Below, in pieces: positions 1-8,136 of a stretch of DNA of 64,000 nucleotides. Both the position numbers and the translations under genes were made by a program. Numbering within the stretch: position 1 is the stretch's first letter; every line of letters starts with the position of its first letter. The stretch covers positions 43,134 through 107,133 of the forward strand of contig NZ_LQIX01000013.1 in the NCBI RefSeq assembly GCF_001500045.1, in the 5' to 3' direction. Under the pieces are notes generated by a model that searched no databases, had not been told where the DNA came from, and saw nothing but the letters and a program-made list of their open reading frames with translations. The DNA is from Mycobacterium sp. GA-1199. Its GTDB lineage: Bacteria; Actinomycetota; Actinomycetes; Mycobacteriales; Mycobacteriaceae.

Positions 1-350
1 AGCGCGCGCGTTTCGGCCGATCGCACCTCGGGGTGTTCTGTCACGGTTTCGGATTGCGTGACCTCGAACGCAAGGTCACCGATCAACCACGTCTGGGGGC
101 GACGCAGTGCGCCTCGGTAGTTGTCGACGAAGACGTTGGACATGATGCGGTGCAGCCAGGCGCGCATGTTCCCGCCGGGTTCGAATGTCCTCAGGCCGAC
201 ATATGCCTTGAGCATCGTCTCCTGCACGAGGTCTTCGGCGTCCGCGCGGCAGCGTGTCATCGCCCGTGCCTTGTTGCGCAAGTAGTCGAAGTGGGGCATG
301 ACGTCGCGGACGAATCGCCGCTCAGCGTCCTCATCGGGTGTCGGGTTCAT
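1..350 (-). CDS. ECF sigma-70 family RNA polymerase sigma factor (C-terminal part cut by window edge)
   Basis: The leftward frame opens with ATG at 350 and runs off the window after 116 codons. Residues of region 2 are clear: the stretch containing DAEDLVQETMLKAY is the classic core-binding and -10 recognition helix, followed by MRAWLHRIMSNVFVDNYR. This matches the SigH/SigR-like extracytoplasmic-function class, which directs polymerase to stress-response promoters. Region 4 would lie beyond the edge. No anti-sigma gene is visible upstream; in SigH-type loci it usually follows the sigma gene, so it would also be outside. Which sigma factor it is cannot be decided from this fragment. Confidence 0.88.
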   Translation of the reverse strand, partial: MNPTPDEDAERRFVRDVMPHFDYLRNKARAMTRCRADAEDLVQETMLKAYVGLRTFEPGGNMRAWLHRIMSNVFVDNYRGALRRPQTWLIGDLAFEVTQSETVTEHPEVRSAETRA

Positions 351-423
351 CGCGAGTCCTCGATCGGGGGGCATGCGACGTGGTTGACGTCTGCACCAAC
401 GCAACACTTGCAACATCCAATAT

Positions 424-437
424 ATTGCACATTGCAC
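424..437. repeat. tandem 7-bp direct repeat in AT-rich divergent spacer
   Basis: ATTGCAC occurs twice head to tail inside an unusually AT-rich patch (about 414-440) of the spacer between the leftward sigma gene and the rightward hypothetical gene. It is a plausible promoter or regulator site for the sigma gene, about 75 bp upstream of its ATG. No clear -35/-10 pair could be fixed. The rest of 351-634 shows nothing I can support. Confidence 0.35.
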
Positions 438-634
438 AAAGGAATCTTCGCGGAGTGTCCGACAGGTGTCCCGGCGCAATAGTCGCAAGGCACACAGCGC
501 CCAGCCAGGACCTCCGAGTGCCTGGGATCCGCCAAACGCGCGAGCCCCTAGGTGACGCGCCCCACAGATGCGAACGGCTTCGCGATTTCGACCGTCTTCG
601 AAGTGTTCCTGGAAGTCGAATGCACGGAGATCAC

Positions 635-1069
635 ATGAATCCTCAACCAGTCACCGAGGGTCCGACGGTCACGGCTCACCTCGTAGCGCGCCTGTACGCC
701 GTTGAGCTGGATCACCAGCTCGCGGTTGGGGCGATTCCTCATGCCCGCAGCGCTCTTGCCATCCATTCCGCGCGCATCCGGTCCGATCGCGAGCGTTATG
801 CGGTGGCCCGCGCATTGCGGCGAATTGTCGAGCAGGCTCGGTCGGATCGCGCACCGGGCGGTGCGAGGATCCCGGTTCACCGCCGAAAGGTCAGGGCGTC
901 GGCCGAACTGATCGACGCGATCACCCTGCGATTACATGCGCCGCACAGCGTCGACGCCATGGGTATGGCTCGACTGCGGCGAATCCTCTTTGATGGAAGG
1001 GGTCCGCTCTATCACGGGAACGCGGGTGATCTCGTCGGCCGCCTCGCGGCAGCACTCGCTGCGCTGTGA
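635..1069 (+). CDS. conserved hypothetical protein, Arg/Ala-rich
   Basis: A 144-residue protein without a domain I can name. The composition looks genuinely coding: an N-terminal segment with RSALAIHSARIRSDRERYA and a C-terminal ELIDAITLRLHAP segment resemble a small conserved mycobacterial hypothetical family I recall. The start is chosen at 635 because GGAG sits five bases upstream; an in-frame ATG at 620 is the alternative. It lies divergent from the sigma factor gene and is followed after 59 bp by the convergent GntR regulator. No signal peptide or membrane segment is visible. Function unknown. Confidence 0.65.
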   Translation: MNPQPVTEGPTVTAHLVARLYAVELDHQLAVGAIPHARSALAIHSARIRSDRERYAVARALRRIVEQARSDRAPGGARIPVHRRKVRASAELIDAITLRLHAPHSVDAMGMARLRRILFDGRGPLYHGNAGDLVGRLAAALAAL

Positions 1070-1128
1070 CCGTGGCGGGACATCTGCGTGGGGTTCCGCG
1101 CCGGTGGACAACCGTGCCGCCAAGGACA

Positions 1129-1791
1129 TCACGGAGTATCGATATCGACCACCGACGACAGGGTCTCCCAATTCCGTTGTGTCGCCTCGGCTGCCGCGGT
1201 GGCATCGCCACGTCGGCAGTGCTCGATGATCCGTTTGTGCTGTGAGATCGACTGCCTGCCGGTCAGCGACGAGAAGCGTAGGAATTCCAGCCTTCGCAGC
1301 ACGGGCGTCACCTGTTCGAGCACCGATTTGATGGTCTCGTTGCGGCTCGCCTCGACGGCTACCCCGTGGAACTCATCGTCGCTTCGCACGGCGGCTTCGG
1401 CGTCACCGGCTGCCAACGCGGCGGCGAAATCCTTGTTGGCCTTCGTCATCGCCTTGATTTCCGCACTTCCCATCAGCGGCACCGCGGTGCGGACGGCGAG
1501 CGCGTGCATCGCAGCGGCGACGGCCTGGGCGTCGAGCACGGCTTTTCGTTCAATCGTCGAGACGACGGTGGATCGGCCCGGTGTGGTGTGCACCAGGCCG
1601 GCGGCCTCGAGTCGCCCGATCGCCTCGCGGATGGGTGTACGGCTGACGCCGAGCCACTCTTCGAGCTCGGCGTCGCGGAGCTTCTCGCCCGGCAGGAAGG
1701 TCCCGTTGATGATGGCGTCCCGCAGCGACTCGTAGGCCTGCTCTCGCAGTAGGGATCGCTTGTGCTTTCCGCTTTCGGCGGGAACCGGCAT
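1129..1791 (-). CDS. GntR-family transcriptional regulator (FadR/FCD subfamily)
   Basis: Length 220 aa, typical of the FadR subfamily. Residues about 14-80 form the winged helix-turn-helix, with LRDAELEEWLGVSRTPIREAIGRLE as the recognition region; residues about 90-210 form the helical FCD effector-binding domain, with the metal-ligand type residues D, H and H in SDDEFH and SQHKRIIEH. It probably senses a small carboxylate or similar metabolite. A TACAAT hexamer at 1799-1804 ends seven bases before the ATG, so the transcript is probably leaderless. The target is not obvious: the gene is flanked by unrelated small genes, and autoregulation is the most likely visible role. Confidence 0.9.
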   Translation of the reverse strand: MPVPAESGKHKRSLLREQAYESLRDAIINGTFLPGEKLRDAELEEWLGVSRTPIREAIGRLEAAGLVHTTPGRSTVVSTIERKAVLDAQAVAAAMHALAVRTAVPLMGSAEIKAMTKANKDFAAALAAGDAEAAVRSDDEFHGVAVEASRNETIKSVLEQVTPVLRRLEFLRFSSLTGRQSISQHKRIIEHCRRGDATAAAEATQRNWETLSSVVDIDTP

Positions 1792-1798
1792 GCGGAAT

Positions 1799-1804
1799 AT
1801 TGTA
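1799..1804 (-). promoter_or_regulatory. -10 element (TACAAT) of the GntR gene, leaderless
   Basis: Read on the minus strand, TACAAT is followed by seven bases and the ATG at 1791. No convincing -35 is visible. Confidence 0.55.
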
Positions 1805-1826
1805 TGTCGTTAGGGCGCGTGTTCGT

Positions 1827-2156
1827 TCACACCAGGTTCTGGTAGCCGAGCAGAAAGACCGCCGTCAGGCACAGCCCGGACGCGATCACGACGGTCGGCA
1901 TCAGGATCATGGCGTCGAGCTCGTCGTCGTCGAGCACGTCGCTCTCGAAACGGCCGAACAACACCCGCGCCACGCCCGTCCGGCGGAACGTGTGGACCAT
2001 GACCCGGACGGCCTTCTTCTCCCGACGCCGGCCGATGAACACCCGCGACGCCACCCCGAACAAGAACGTCAGCAGGCCGGCCGCGACCAGCAGCCAGCCG
2101 ACCATCGTCTGCGATAACGCCACCTTCACCCCCGGTGTCCGCGACACCTGAAGCAC
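1827..2156 (-). CDS. small membrane protein with two transmembrane helices
   Basis: A 109-residue protein with hydrophobic helices at about residues 17-40 (TMVGWLLVAAGLLTFLFGVA) and 83-107 (PTVVIASGLCLTAVFLLGY), separated by a basic then acidic cytoplasmic-type loop (RRREKK, and DVLDDDELD). No family recognised. The start is uncertain: a valine codon at position 10-12 could also serve. It lies between the GntR gene and an acetyltransferase on the same strand, 40 bp downstream of the latter's stop, so the two could be cotranscribed. Function unknown. Confidence 0.6.
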   Translation of the reverse strand: MLQVSRTPGVKVALSQTMVGWLLVAAGLLTFLFGVASRVFIGRRREKKAVRVMVHTFRRTGVARVLFGRFESDVLDDDELDAMILMPTVVIASGLCLTAVFLLGYQNLV

Positions 2157-2196
2157 AGCCTATCGCCGGTCATGAGCCGCCGGCGCGGTGCGAAGC

Positions 2197-2688
2197 TCAT
2201 CCGAGCTCCTTGGCGAACGCCACCGGGAACACATCGCCCTCGGCGGGCAGCGGGTCGGCCAGCCTCTCGTAGCCCGCGGAGACGTACAGCGCCTCGGCTT
2301 CGGGTTGGCGGTCGCCGGTGGTCAGGTAGACCCGTCGATAGCCACGCCCGACGATCCGGGCCTCGAGTTCGACGAGCAGTGCCTTGGCCAGCCCTTGTTG
2401 ACGGTGCCGACTGTCGGTCCAGATCCGCTTCAGCTCGGCGGTGGTGTCGTCGAACCGGCAGAACGCCCCGCCCGTCACCGGCCGGTCGCCGAGCAGGCCG
2501 ACGACCAGGTCGCCGTGCGGCGGGGCGAACGCGTCGGCCGGATGCCCGCGCAGCCACCGGCTCACGGTGTCCTGGGGCGGGCCGTAGCGCTGCGAATACT
2601 CGACCGTCAACTCGGCCAGCAGCGGCTCCACCAGGGGGTCGTCCTGGCGGACGGCGACGAATTTCAGCGGCGTCGACACGGGCATCAT
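2197..2688 (-). CDS. GNAT-family N-acetyltransferase
   Basis: A 163-residue single-domain protein of the acetyl-CoA-dependent GNAT fold. Motif A is visible around LKRIWTDSRHRQQGLAKALL, where the RQQGLA turn is the pyrophosphate-binding loop; motif B follows at EALYVSAGYERL near the C-terminus, the usual GNAT beta-alpha end. Substrate cannot be inferred. The gene is divergent from the SDR gene at 2800; the 111-bp spacer contains an almost perfect 18-bp palindrome that could serve either gene. Confidence 0.85.
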   Translation of the reverse strand: MMPVSTPLKFVAVRQDDPLVEPLLAELTVEYSQRYGPPQDTVSRWLRGHPADAFAPPHGDLVVGLLGDRPVTGGAFCRFDDTTAELKRIWTDSRHRQQGLAKALLVELEARIVGRGYRRVYLTTGDRQPEAEALYVSAGYERLADPLPAEGDVFPVAFAKELG

Positions 2689-2773
2689 CTAACTGTCAAC
2701 GCCAACCGGGCCCATGCATTCCGGCGCCGCACGCCGGCTCGACCTGATCCGGCGATCGCCACTTCCCCGCCAA

Positions 2774-2791
2774 ACTTGACACGTGTAAAGT
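2774..2791. promoter_or_regulatory. 18-bp near-perfect palindrome and -10 of the SDR gene
   Basis: ACTTGACACGTGTAAAGT matches its own reverse complement at 16 of 18 positions, centred on ACACGTGT. Its right end TAAAGT (2786-2791) is a -10-like TANNNT hexamer eight bases before the SDR ATG, so a repressor bound here would cover the promoter. Palindromes of this form are common TetR-family operators in mycobacteria; no tetR gene is adjacent. Confidence 0.55.
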
Positions 2792-2799
2792 TCGGCCGC

Positions 2800-3651
2800 A
2801 TGGACAACATCAGCGGCAAGACCATCGTGATCACCGGCGCCGCCCGCGGTATCGGTTTTGCGACCGCCAAGGCGCTGCTGGCGCGCGGTGCCCGCGTGGT
2901 GATCGGCGACCGCGACGTGGCGCTTCAGGAATCGGCCGTCGCCCAGTTGGGCAACCTGGGGCAGGCGTCAGGCTATCCGCTCGACGTCACCGACCGCGAG
3001 TCGTTCGCGTCGTTCCTCGACAAGGCCCGCACCGAGGGCGGCGGACGCATCGACGTGTTGATCAACAACGCCGGCGTGATGCCCATCGGACCGTTCGTCG
3101 ACGAGACCGAGCAGTCGATCCGGTCCACGCTCGAGGTCAACCTCTACGGCGTGATCACCGGCTGTCAGCTGGTGCTGCCGGACATGATCGCGCGGCGCAG
3201 CGGACACATCATCAACATCGCCTCGCTGTCCGGGCTGATCCCGGTGCCGGGTCAGGTCGTGTACGTGGGCGCGAAGTTCGGTGTGGTGGGCTTGACCGCA
3301 GCGCTCGCCGACGAGGTCGCGCCACACAACGTCGACGTCTCGGTGATCATGCCGCCGTTCACCAACACCGAGTTGATCTCGGGCACCAAGAGCAGCGGTG
3401 CGATCAAGCCGGTGGAACCCGAGGACATCGCGGCGGCGATCGTCAAGACGCTCGACAAGCCGAAAACCCATGTGTCGGTGCCACCCCCACTCCGCTTCAC
3501 CGCTCAGGCCGCACAGATGCTCGGCCCGCGCGGGCGCCGGTGGCTCAACAACAAGCTCGGACTGGACCGGGTGTTCCTCGACTTCGACACGACCGCCCGC
3601 AAGAAGTACGAGGACCGCGCGCGGACCGCGCAGGGCGTCGTCGAGGACTGA
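2800..3651 (+). CDS. short-chain dehydrogenase/reductase
   Basis: A 283-residue classical SDR with an NAD(P)-dependent oxidoreductase role. Visible motifs: the cofactor glycine loop TGAARGIG near the N-terminus, NNAG, the catalytic serine in NIASLSG, and YVGAKFG carrying the Tyr-x3-Lys pair. After about residue 245 a basic extension (GPRGRRWLNNKLGL...) replaces the compact C-terminus of most SDRs and may be a membrane-contact helix. The ATG at 2800 is chosen over upstream codons because homology begins there and a TAAAGT -10 lies eight bases upstream, indicating a leaderless mRNA. Substrate unknown. Confidence 0.9.
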   Translation: MDNISGKTIVITGAARGIGFATAKALLARGARVVIGDRDVALQESAVAQLGNLGQASGYPLDVTDRESFASFLDKARTEGGGRIDVLINNAGVMPIGPFVDETEQSIRSTLEVNLYGVITGCQLVLPDMIARRSGHIINIASLSGLIPVPGQVVYVGAKFGVVGLTAALADEVAPHNVDVSVIMPPFTNTELISGTKSSGAIKPVEPEDIAAAIVKTLDKPKTHVSVPPPLRFTAQAAQMLGPRGRRWLNNKLGLDRVFLDFDTTARKKYEDRARTAQGVVED

Positions 3652-3726
3652 CTCCTCTCCTGCCGAGCGCAGCCTTGTACAGAAGATGTGCAGCAGACCG
3701 TACAGGGGCGAGCGCTCGGCGGGTTC

Positions 3727-4143
3727 TCAGACGGGGAACGTCGGTGCCGGATCACCCAGCCGGTAGGCCTCGACGACGTCGAGGCACTCGAACAGCTCGT
3801 CGAAGTTGAACTGGTAGTCGTCGGCCGTGCCGACGAACACCACATGCGCGACGTCCGCGGCGTCGTCAGCGGTGAGCACGACCGTGGTGACGGACACCAG
3901 ATCCTCATCGGCCACCTCGGCCTGCGACGGTGGGTAGAACCACAGCGCGGACTCCTCGTCGGAGAGTTCGTCGTCGAACACCCAGCCGCGCTCGGTGATT
4001 CGCTCGTCGAAGGCCTCGAGCACCGCCGCCGTCGCGGTCTGTTCGGTCAGCGCGTCCATCACCGTGTCGGGGATCCAGCGCTCGTTGCGGGCCGCCTGCC
4101 GCTTGCGGCGGCGGGCCTTCTTCGCGTCACTGCGCTTGGACAC
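3727..4143 (-). CDS. conserved hypothetical protein, last gene of the purT-metZ operon
   Basis: A 138-residue acidic protein with a strongly basic N-terminus (KKARRRKRQAARNERW). No known domain. The GTG start at 4143 directly abuts the metZ stop codon at 4144, so it is almost certainly cotranscribed with, and possibly coupled to, metZ. The body alternates aromatic and acidic residues (WFYPPSQAE, YQFNFDELFECLDVV) and ends at PAPTFPV. Function unknown; the position suggests only a link to sulfur or purine metabolism. Confidence 0.75.
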   Translation of the reverse strand: MSKRSDAKKARRRKRQAARNERWIPDTVMDALTEQTATAAVLEAFDERITERGWVFDDELSDEESALWFYPPSQAEVADEDLVSVTTVVLTADDAADVAHVVFVGTADDYQFNFDELFECLDVVEAYRLGDPAPTFPV

Positions 4144-5370
4144 TTAGCGCAACGCCTGATCGAGATCGGCCAGCAGGTCGTCGGTTCCCTCCAGGCCCAC
4201 CGAGATTCGCACCACGCCGTCACCGAGTCCGATCGCGGCGCGGCCCTCCGGACCCATCGCGCGGTGGGTGGTGGTCGCCGGGTGGGTGACCAACGACTTG
4301 GCATCGCCGAGGTTGTTGGAGATGTCGACGATGCGCAGCTTGTCGAGCACCTCGAACGCGCGCTCCTTGGTACCGCCGACGACCTCGAACGTGACAACCG
4401 TTCCGCCGCCGGTCATCTGGCGCTTGGCCAGGTCGTACTGCGGGTGCGACTCGAGGAAGGGATAGCGCACCCAGCTCACCGCGGGGTGGTCCTGAAGGAA
4501 CTCGGCGATCCGCTGCGCCGACGTGTTCTGGTAGTCGACCCGCACCGCGAGCGTCTCCAGTCCTTTGAGCAGTGTCCACGCGTTGAACGGGCTCAGTGCG
4601 GGCCCGGTGTGGCGCATCAACTTCTGCACCGGCTCGTCGATGTACTGCTTGTCGCCGAGGATCGCGCCGCCGAGCACACGGCCCTGTCCGTCGAGGTGCT
4701 TGGTCCCCGAGTAGACGACGACGTCCGCGCCGAGCGGGAAGCCCTGCTGCAGGATCGGCGTCGCGAACACGTTGTCCAGCACCACTTTTGCGCCAGCGGC
4801 ATGCGCGAGTTCAGAGACCGCGGCGATGTCCACCAGCGACTGCATCGGGTTGGACGGGGTTTCGAAGAACACCGCCTGCGTCGGAACCGAGAGTGCCTCT
4901 TCCCACTGTGAGAGGTCGTCGCCGTCGACGAACACCGTCTCCACACCCCACCGCGGCAGGATCTCGTTGCACACCACGAAGCACGAGCCGAAAAGGCTGC
5001 GCGCGGCGACCAGCCGATCACCGGCGCCCAGCAGCGCCCCCAGCGATGTGAACACCGCCGCCATGCCCGTGGCGGTGGCGAAGCAGGCGGGCGCACCCTC
5101 GATCAGTCGCAGCCGCTCCTCGAACATCGAGATGGTCGGATTGCCGTAGCGCGAGTACACATAGCGGTCGATCTCACCGGTGAACGCCCTCTCGGCGTCG
5201 GCGGCCGACGCGTACACGTAGCCGGAGGTGAGGAACAGTCCCTCGGCGGTCTCCTCGAATTCCGATCGCAACAACCCGCCGCGCACCCCGATGGTCGCCT
5301 GGCTGACTCCCTCCGGCAGTTCGGCGGGTATGCGGACAGACGGGACGGTTTCGTCGGGACCCGTACTCAT
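4144..5370 (-). CDS. metZ: O-succinylhomoserine sulfhydrylase
   Basis: A 408-residue PLP enzyme of the Cys/Met metabolism (cystathionine gamma-synthase) family that makes homocysteine from O-succinylhomoserine and sulfide. Motifs: YSRYGNPT near residue 55, TGMAAVFTSLGAL, the PLP-binding aspartate region VVLDNVFATP, and the Schiff-base lysine in VVYSGTKHLDGQGR. The ATG at 5370 overlaps the rhodanese stop (ATGA), which fixes the start and indicates translational coupling. Pairing with a rhodanese, a sulfur-transfer protein, is the same as at Rv0390-Rv0391. The downstream hypothetical gene abuts it with no spacer. Confidence 0.95.
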   Translation of the reverse strand: MSTGPDETVPSVRIPAELPEGVSQATIGVRGGLLRSEFEETAEGLFLTSGYVYASAADAERAFTGEIDRYVYSRYGNPTISMFEERLRLIEGAPACFATATGMAAVFTSLGALLGAGDRLVAARSLFGSCFVVCNEILPRWGVETVFVDGDDLSQWEEALSVPTQAVFFETPSNPMQSLVDIAAVSELAHAAGAKVVLDNVFATPILQQGFPLGADVVVYSGTKHLDGQGRVLGGAILGDKQYIDEPVQKLMRHTGPALSPFNAWTLLKGLETLAVRVDYQNTSAQRIAEFLQDHPAVSWVRYPFLESHPQYDLAKRQMTGGGTVVTFEVVGGTKERAFEVLDKLRIVDISNNLGDAKSLVTHPATTTHRAMGPEGRAAIGLGDGVVRISVGLEGTDDLLADLDQALR

Positions 5371-5804
5371 GATTGCTTCCAGGGAAGCCCGACAGCCTTC
5401 CACCCGGTGCCGCCGCGGTGTCCGTTCTCGTCGAGGTGACCTTCGAAGCCGTCGAGCACGTTGTACGACGGCCCTATCCCGGCCTCGGTGGCGGCCTCGG
5501 CCGCGCCGATCGACCGGTTGCCGGAGCGACACAGAAAGACCACCGGCCCTACGTCGGAACCGGCGTCGCCGATCGCGCGCCGGAGATCGGCGACGAACGC
5601 GTCGTTGTGCGTACCGTCGACGCGGTTCCACTCGATGAACACGGCCTCGCGCTGCAGTGACGACAGGTCGGGTACGCCGACGAAGCGCCACTCGGCGTCG
5701 GTGCGGCAATCCACCAGCACCGCGTTCGGGGTGCCGGTCAGCAGCTTCCAAGCCTCTTCGGGCGTGATGTCTCCGGCGTAACTCACGGTCGTTGAGTGTC
5801 CCAC
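5367..5804 (-). CDS. rhodanese-like domain protein
   Basis: A 145-residue single rhodanese domain. The active-site loop CRSGNRS carries the persulfide cysteine, and the LVDCRTDAEWRFVGVPD segment is the usual N-terminal CH2A-like motif. It likely delivers or handles sulfane sulfur; its coupling to metZ (4-bp overlap) suggests sulfide supply for homocysteine synthesis. It begins with GTG at 5804, two bases after the stop of the upstream membrane protein, so it is part of the purT operon. Corresponds by context to Rv0390. Confidence 0.93.
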   Translation of the reverse strand: MGHSTTVSYAGDITPEEAWKLLTGTPNAVLVDCRTDAEWRFVGVPDLSSLQREAVFIEWNRVDGTHNDAFVADLRRAIGDAGSDVGPVVFLCRSGNRSIGAAEAATEAGIGPSYNVLDGFEGHLDENGHRGGTGWKAVGLPWKQS

Positions 5805-5806
5805 AG

Positions 5807-6265
5807 CTACCTGGGACCGGGGGAACAGACCTTCCAGGCGTCGCCGTCGCGTACGAACGTCATCTCGACGGTCTTCTTGTCGTCGGGCGCCTCGTCGAAG
5901 TGGTAGGTCACCTTGGCCGTGGCACGGGCGCCGGCGACCGCGACATCGGTGACGTCATCGACGAACCGCTCACCGCGTTGAGCGACGGAATCCCGTTGCG
6001 CGGCAAGAACTTGCGCCTCGGTGCCGGCTTGCTCCGGGCAGGTGTAGCCGCGGTAGTCGGAATAGTTCTGCCGTTGCAGCGCGTCGTTCTGCCCCACCGC
6101 GGCCCGGGCCACCTGCTGGTCGGCGGGCTCCTGCTCACCGCCGAACAGGTTCAACAGCCCGATTACGATCACCACGAGCACAAAGATTGTGAGCCCGATC
6201 AGAAACGGCGCGGCCGTGGGCCGGTCCCCGGGTGTGGCTCCGGATTCGGATTGGGATTCGGCCAC
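5807..6265 (-). CDS. single-pass membrane protein with extracytoplasmic NTF2-like domain
   Basis: A 152-residue protein: a polar N-terminus, one hydrophobic helix at about residues 20-43 (PFLIGLTIFVLVVIVIGLLNLF), then an outside domain. That domain has a cysteine in YRGYTCPEQ and a C-terminal RDGDAWKVC, the same two-cysteine pattern as in the proteins at 18571 and 32843, suggesting a disulfide-stabilised NTF2/Rv0361-like fold. The GTG start is two bases after the purT stop. Function unknown. Confidence 0.8.
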   Translation of the reverse strand: MAESQSESGATPGDRPTAAPFLIGLTIFVLVVIVIGLLNLFGGEQEPADQQVARAAVGQNDALQRQNYSDYRGYTCPEQAGTEAQVLAAQRDSVAQRGERFVDDVTDVAVAGARATAKVTYHFDEAPDDKKTVEMTFVRDGDAWKVCSPGPR

Positions 6266-6267
6266 CG

Positions 6268-7521
6268 CTACCAGAGCCTGCGCAGCGCGGCGGTGACACG
6301 GCGTGCGCGGTCACGGGCCACGATCGGATCGGGTGCGGTCGCCAACGCCACCGCGAGCCGTCGCCTGTCCTCGGTCTCGTCGGGGCGGTTGAACAGGGCG
6401 ACGTCGCTCTCGGCCACGGCGAGCGCCTCGGCGAGCACCGCCTGCGGATCCTGTCCGGTCGCGGGCCTCGCCTCCGCGCCGGCGTAGACGATCTCCGCGG
6501 CGGCAGGCGAGATCATGATCGTGTCGACGGGCAGTCCCAGGATCGCGCGGGCGTGCAACTCGAACTCCGAGAGCCGCTGCGAGCGCAGCGTGACCAGGCC
6601 GCTGTCATGCGGCCGGGGGCGCACATGGTCGAAGTACACCTCGTCGCCACGCACCAACAGTTCGACGCCGAACACGCCGCGACCGCCGAGCGAGTTCACG
6701 ATGCGTGCGGCGATCGATTTCGCGGCATCCAGCGCGGCCGGCGCCAACCGCTGCGGCTGCCACGACTCGAGCACATCGCTGTCGGCCTGGCGGTGTCCGA
6801 TCGGTTCGCAGAAGTGCACCGCGGGTCCCGTCGGCCCGACCGTGCGGATCGTCAGCAGCGTGACCTCGAAATCGACCTCGACCACCGACTCGACCATCAC
6901 ACGGTTGTGCGGTATCCGGCCCGCGGCGACCGCGCGCTGCCACGCGGGCTCGACGTCCTCGGCGCGCACCAGCACCGACTCGCCCTCACCCGCGGCCGAA
7001 GCGATCGGTTTGACCACCAACGGAAAACCGGCGTGCTGGGCGACCGCACCGAGTTCCTCGGTCGATCCGGCGAACCAGAACGGTGCGGTGGGCAGGCCCA
7101 GCTCGTCGGCGGCCAACCGGCGCAGGCCCTCCCGATCCAGCGACAGCCGGGTGCTGCGCGGGGTCGGGAACACGTCGGCGACACCGCGCTCGGCCACGGC
7201 GATCAGCGCGTCGGCGGCGATGACGCCGCCCTCGGCCACCACAAAGCGCGGATTCTCCTTCTCGATGAGCGCGGTGAGTTCCTCTGCGTCGTTCATCTTC
7301 GCGACGACGGGGCGGTCGGCGACACCGTGCGCCGGCGCGTCGGCGTAGCGGTCGACGGCGATGACCTCGGCGCCCAGCCGCTGGAACGCCAATGCCAGCT
7401 CCCGGCTCAGTTCGCCCGAGCCGAGCAGCATCACCGATGAGGCGCCGGGGGTGCCGGCGACCGGTTCGGGGTCGGTCACCGGATCGCCGGGATCGACCGC
7501 TGTCTGCGGGGTATCAGTCAT
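6268..7521 (-). CDS. purT: formate-dependent phosphoribosylglycinamide formyltransferase (PurT)
   Basis: A 417-residue ATP-grasp enzyme that formylates GAR using formate and ATP, an alternative to folate-dependent PurN. The N-terminal pre-ATP-grasp loop is VMLLGSGELSRELALAFQRLG; the ATP-grasp core contains PLVVKPIASAAGEG, and the metal-binding end is GVELLVRGDEVYFDHVRPRPHD, the PurT variant of the usual EVNPRPHD. An N-terminal extension of about 28 residues precedes the core. It heads the leftward operon running to the hypothetical at 3727. Confidence 0.94.
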   Translation of the reverse strand: MTDTPQTAVDPGDPVTDPEPVAGTPGASSVMLLGSGELSRELALAFQRLGAEVIAVDRYADAPAHGVADRPVVAKMNDAEELTALIEKENPRFVVAEGGVIAADALIAVAERGVADVFPTPRSTRLSLDREGLRRLAADELGLPTAPFWFAGSTEELGAVAQHAGFPLVVKPIASAAGEGESVLVRAEDVEPAWQRAVAAGRIPHNRVMVESVVEVDFEVTLLTIRTVGPTGPAVHFCEPIGHRQADSDVLESWQPQRLAPAALDAAKSIAARIVNSLGGRGVFGVELLVRGDEVYFDHVRPRPHDSGLVTLRSQRLSEFELHARAILGLPVDTIMISPAAAEIVYAGAEARPATGQDPQAVLAEALAVAESDVALFNRPDETEDRRRLAVALATAPDPIVARDRARRVTAALRRLW

Positions 7522-7581
7522 CGGGGCTCCAGCCTGCCAGACGTCTTCGCCGACCGGCCACCGCCGTCGGGTAAGCGAACC

Positions 7582-8067
7582 TCAATTCGGGATGGCGGAC
7601 TGCTCCAGTTGGCCGCGGAATTCGCGCATGGATTCGATGAGCGCGGCGAACGTGCGATGCGCGGCAGCCAATTCGTCATCCGACAAACCCGCCAACGCGG
7701 CGCGGGTGCGTTCACTGAGCGGGGTGAAAAACCCTCGGGCGACGTCCACTCCGTGATCTGCCACACGCAGGATCACTTTTCGGCGATCCCGAGGATCCGA
7801 CTCGCGACGGAAGTGCCCCGAAGCGATCATCCGCTCGACCAGGTAGGTGATCGCCGCGGCCGACATACCCATCCGTCTGCGCAGGTCCCCCGCCGTCAAC
7901 GGCACACCCTCCGTCTCGGCCACCATCACATGCAGCAAGGCACGAAAGTCGTTGGCCGCGACATCATGTCGGCTCGCGAAGAGCCTGCCGATCTCATCGG
8001 ACTCGGCGTTCATCGCGCGCACGTCTGCGGCGATCGTCGACTCCAGCGCCTCACGGTCCTCTGACAC
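7582..8067 (-). CDS. MarR-family transcriptional regulator
   Basis: A 161-residue winged-helix protein with the MarR fold: the recognition helix region GDLRRRMGMSAAAITYLVERM and the wing ESDPRDRRKVILRVAD are clear. The GTG at 8067 is chosen because the family alignment begins there. It is divergent from the MMPL transporter with a 69-bp AT-rich spacer, the usual arrangement for a repressor controlling an exporter and itself. No clear palindrome was found in the spacer. The ligand is unknown, presumably a hydrophobic or aromatic compound exported by the pump. Confidence 0.92.
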   Translation of the reverse strand: MSEDREALESTIAADVRAMNAESDEIGRLFASRHDVAANDFRALLHVMVAETEGVPLTAGDLRRRMGMSAAAITYLVERMIASGHFRRESDPRDRRKVILRVADHGVDVARGFFTPLSERTRAALAGLSDDELAAAHRTFAALIESMREFRGQLEQSAIPN

Positions 8068-8100
8068 GCCGAAAGCATAGGCCGAGTCGGCGGGAGTGGT

Positions 8101-8129
8101 TTGATTGTTAGTTAAGTTTTTGAAATATT
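8101..8129 (+). promoter_or_regulatory. promoter of the MMPL gene
   Basis: TTGATT (8101-8106), a 17-bp spacer and AATATT (8124-8129) precede the ATG at 8137 by seven bases, so the transcript is probably leaderless. The AT-rich stretch is the likely MarR target. Confidence 0.55.
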
Positions 8130-8136
8130 CGTAGGC

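Noticed and set aside
347..535. 62-codon leftward frame with several cysteines overlapping the sigma gene start
   Set aside because: It lies in the control spacer, has no Shine-Dalgarno and overlaps the sigma ATG in another frame.
2188..2799. Upstream extension of the SDR open frame
   Set aside because: It runs antisense through the GNAT gene and before the promoter; homology begins at 2800.
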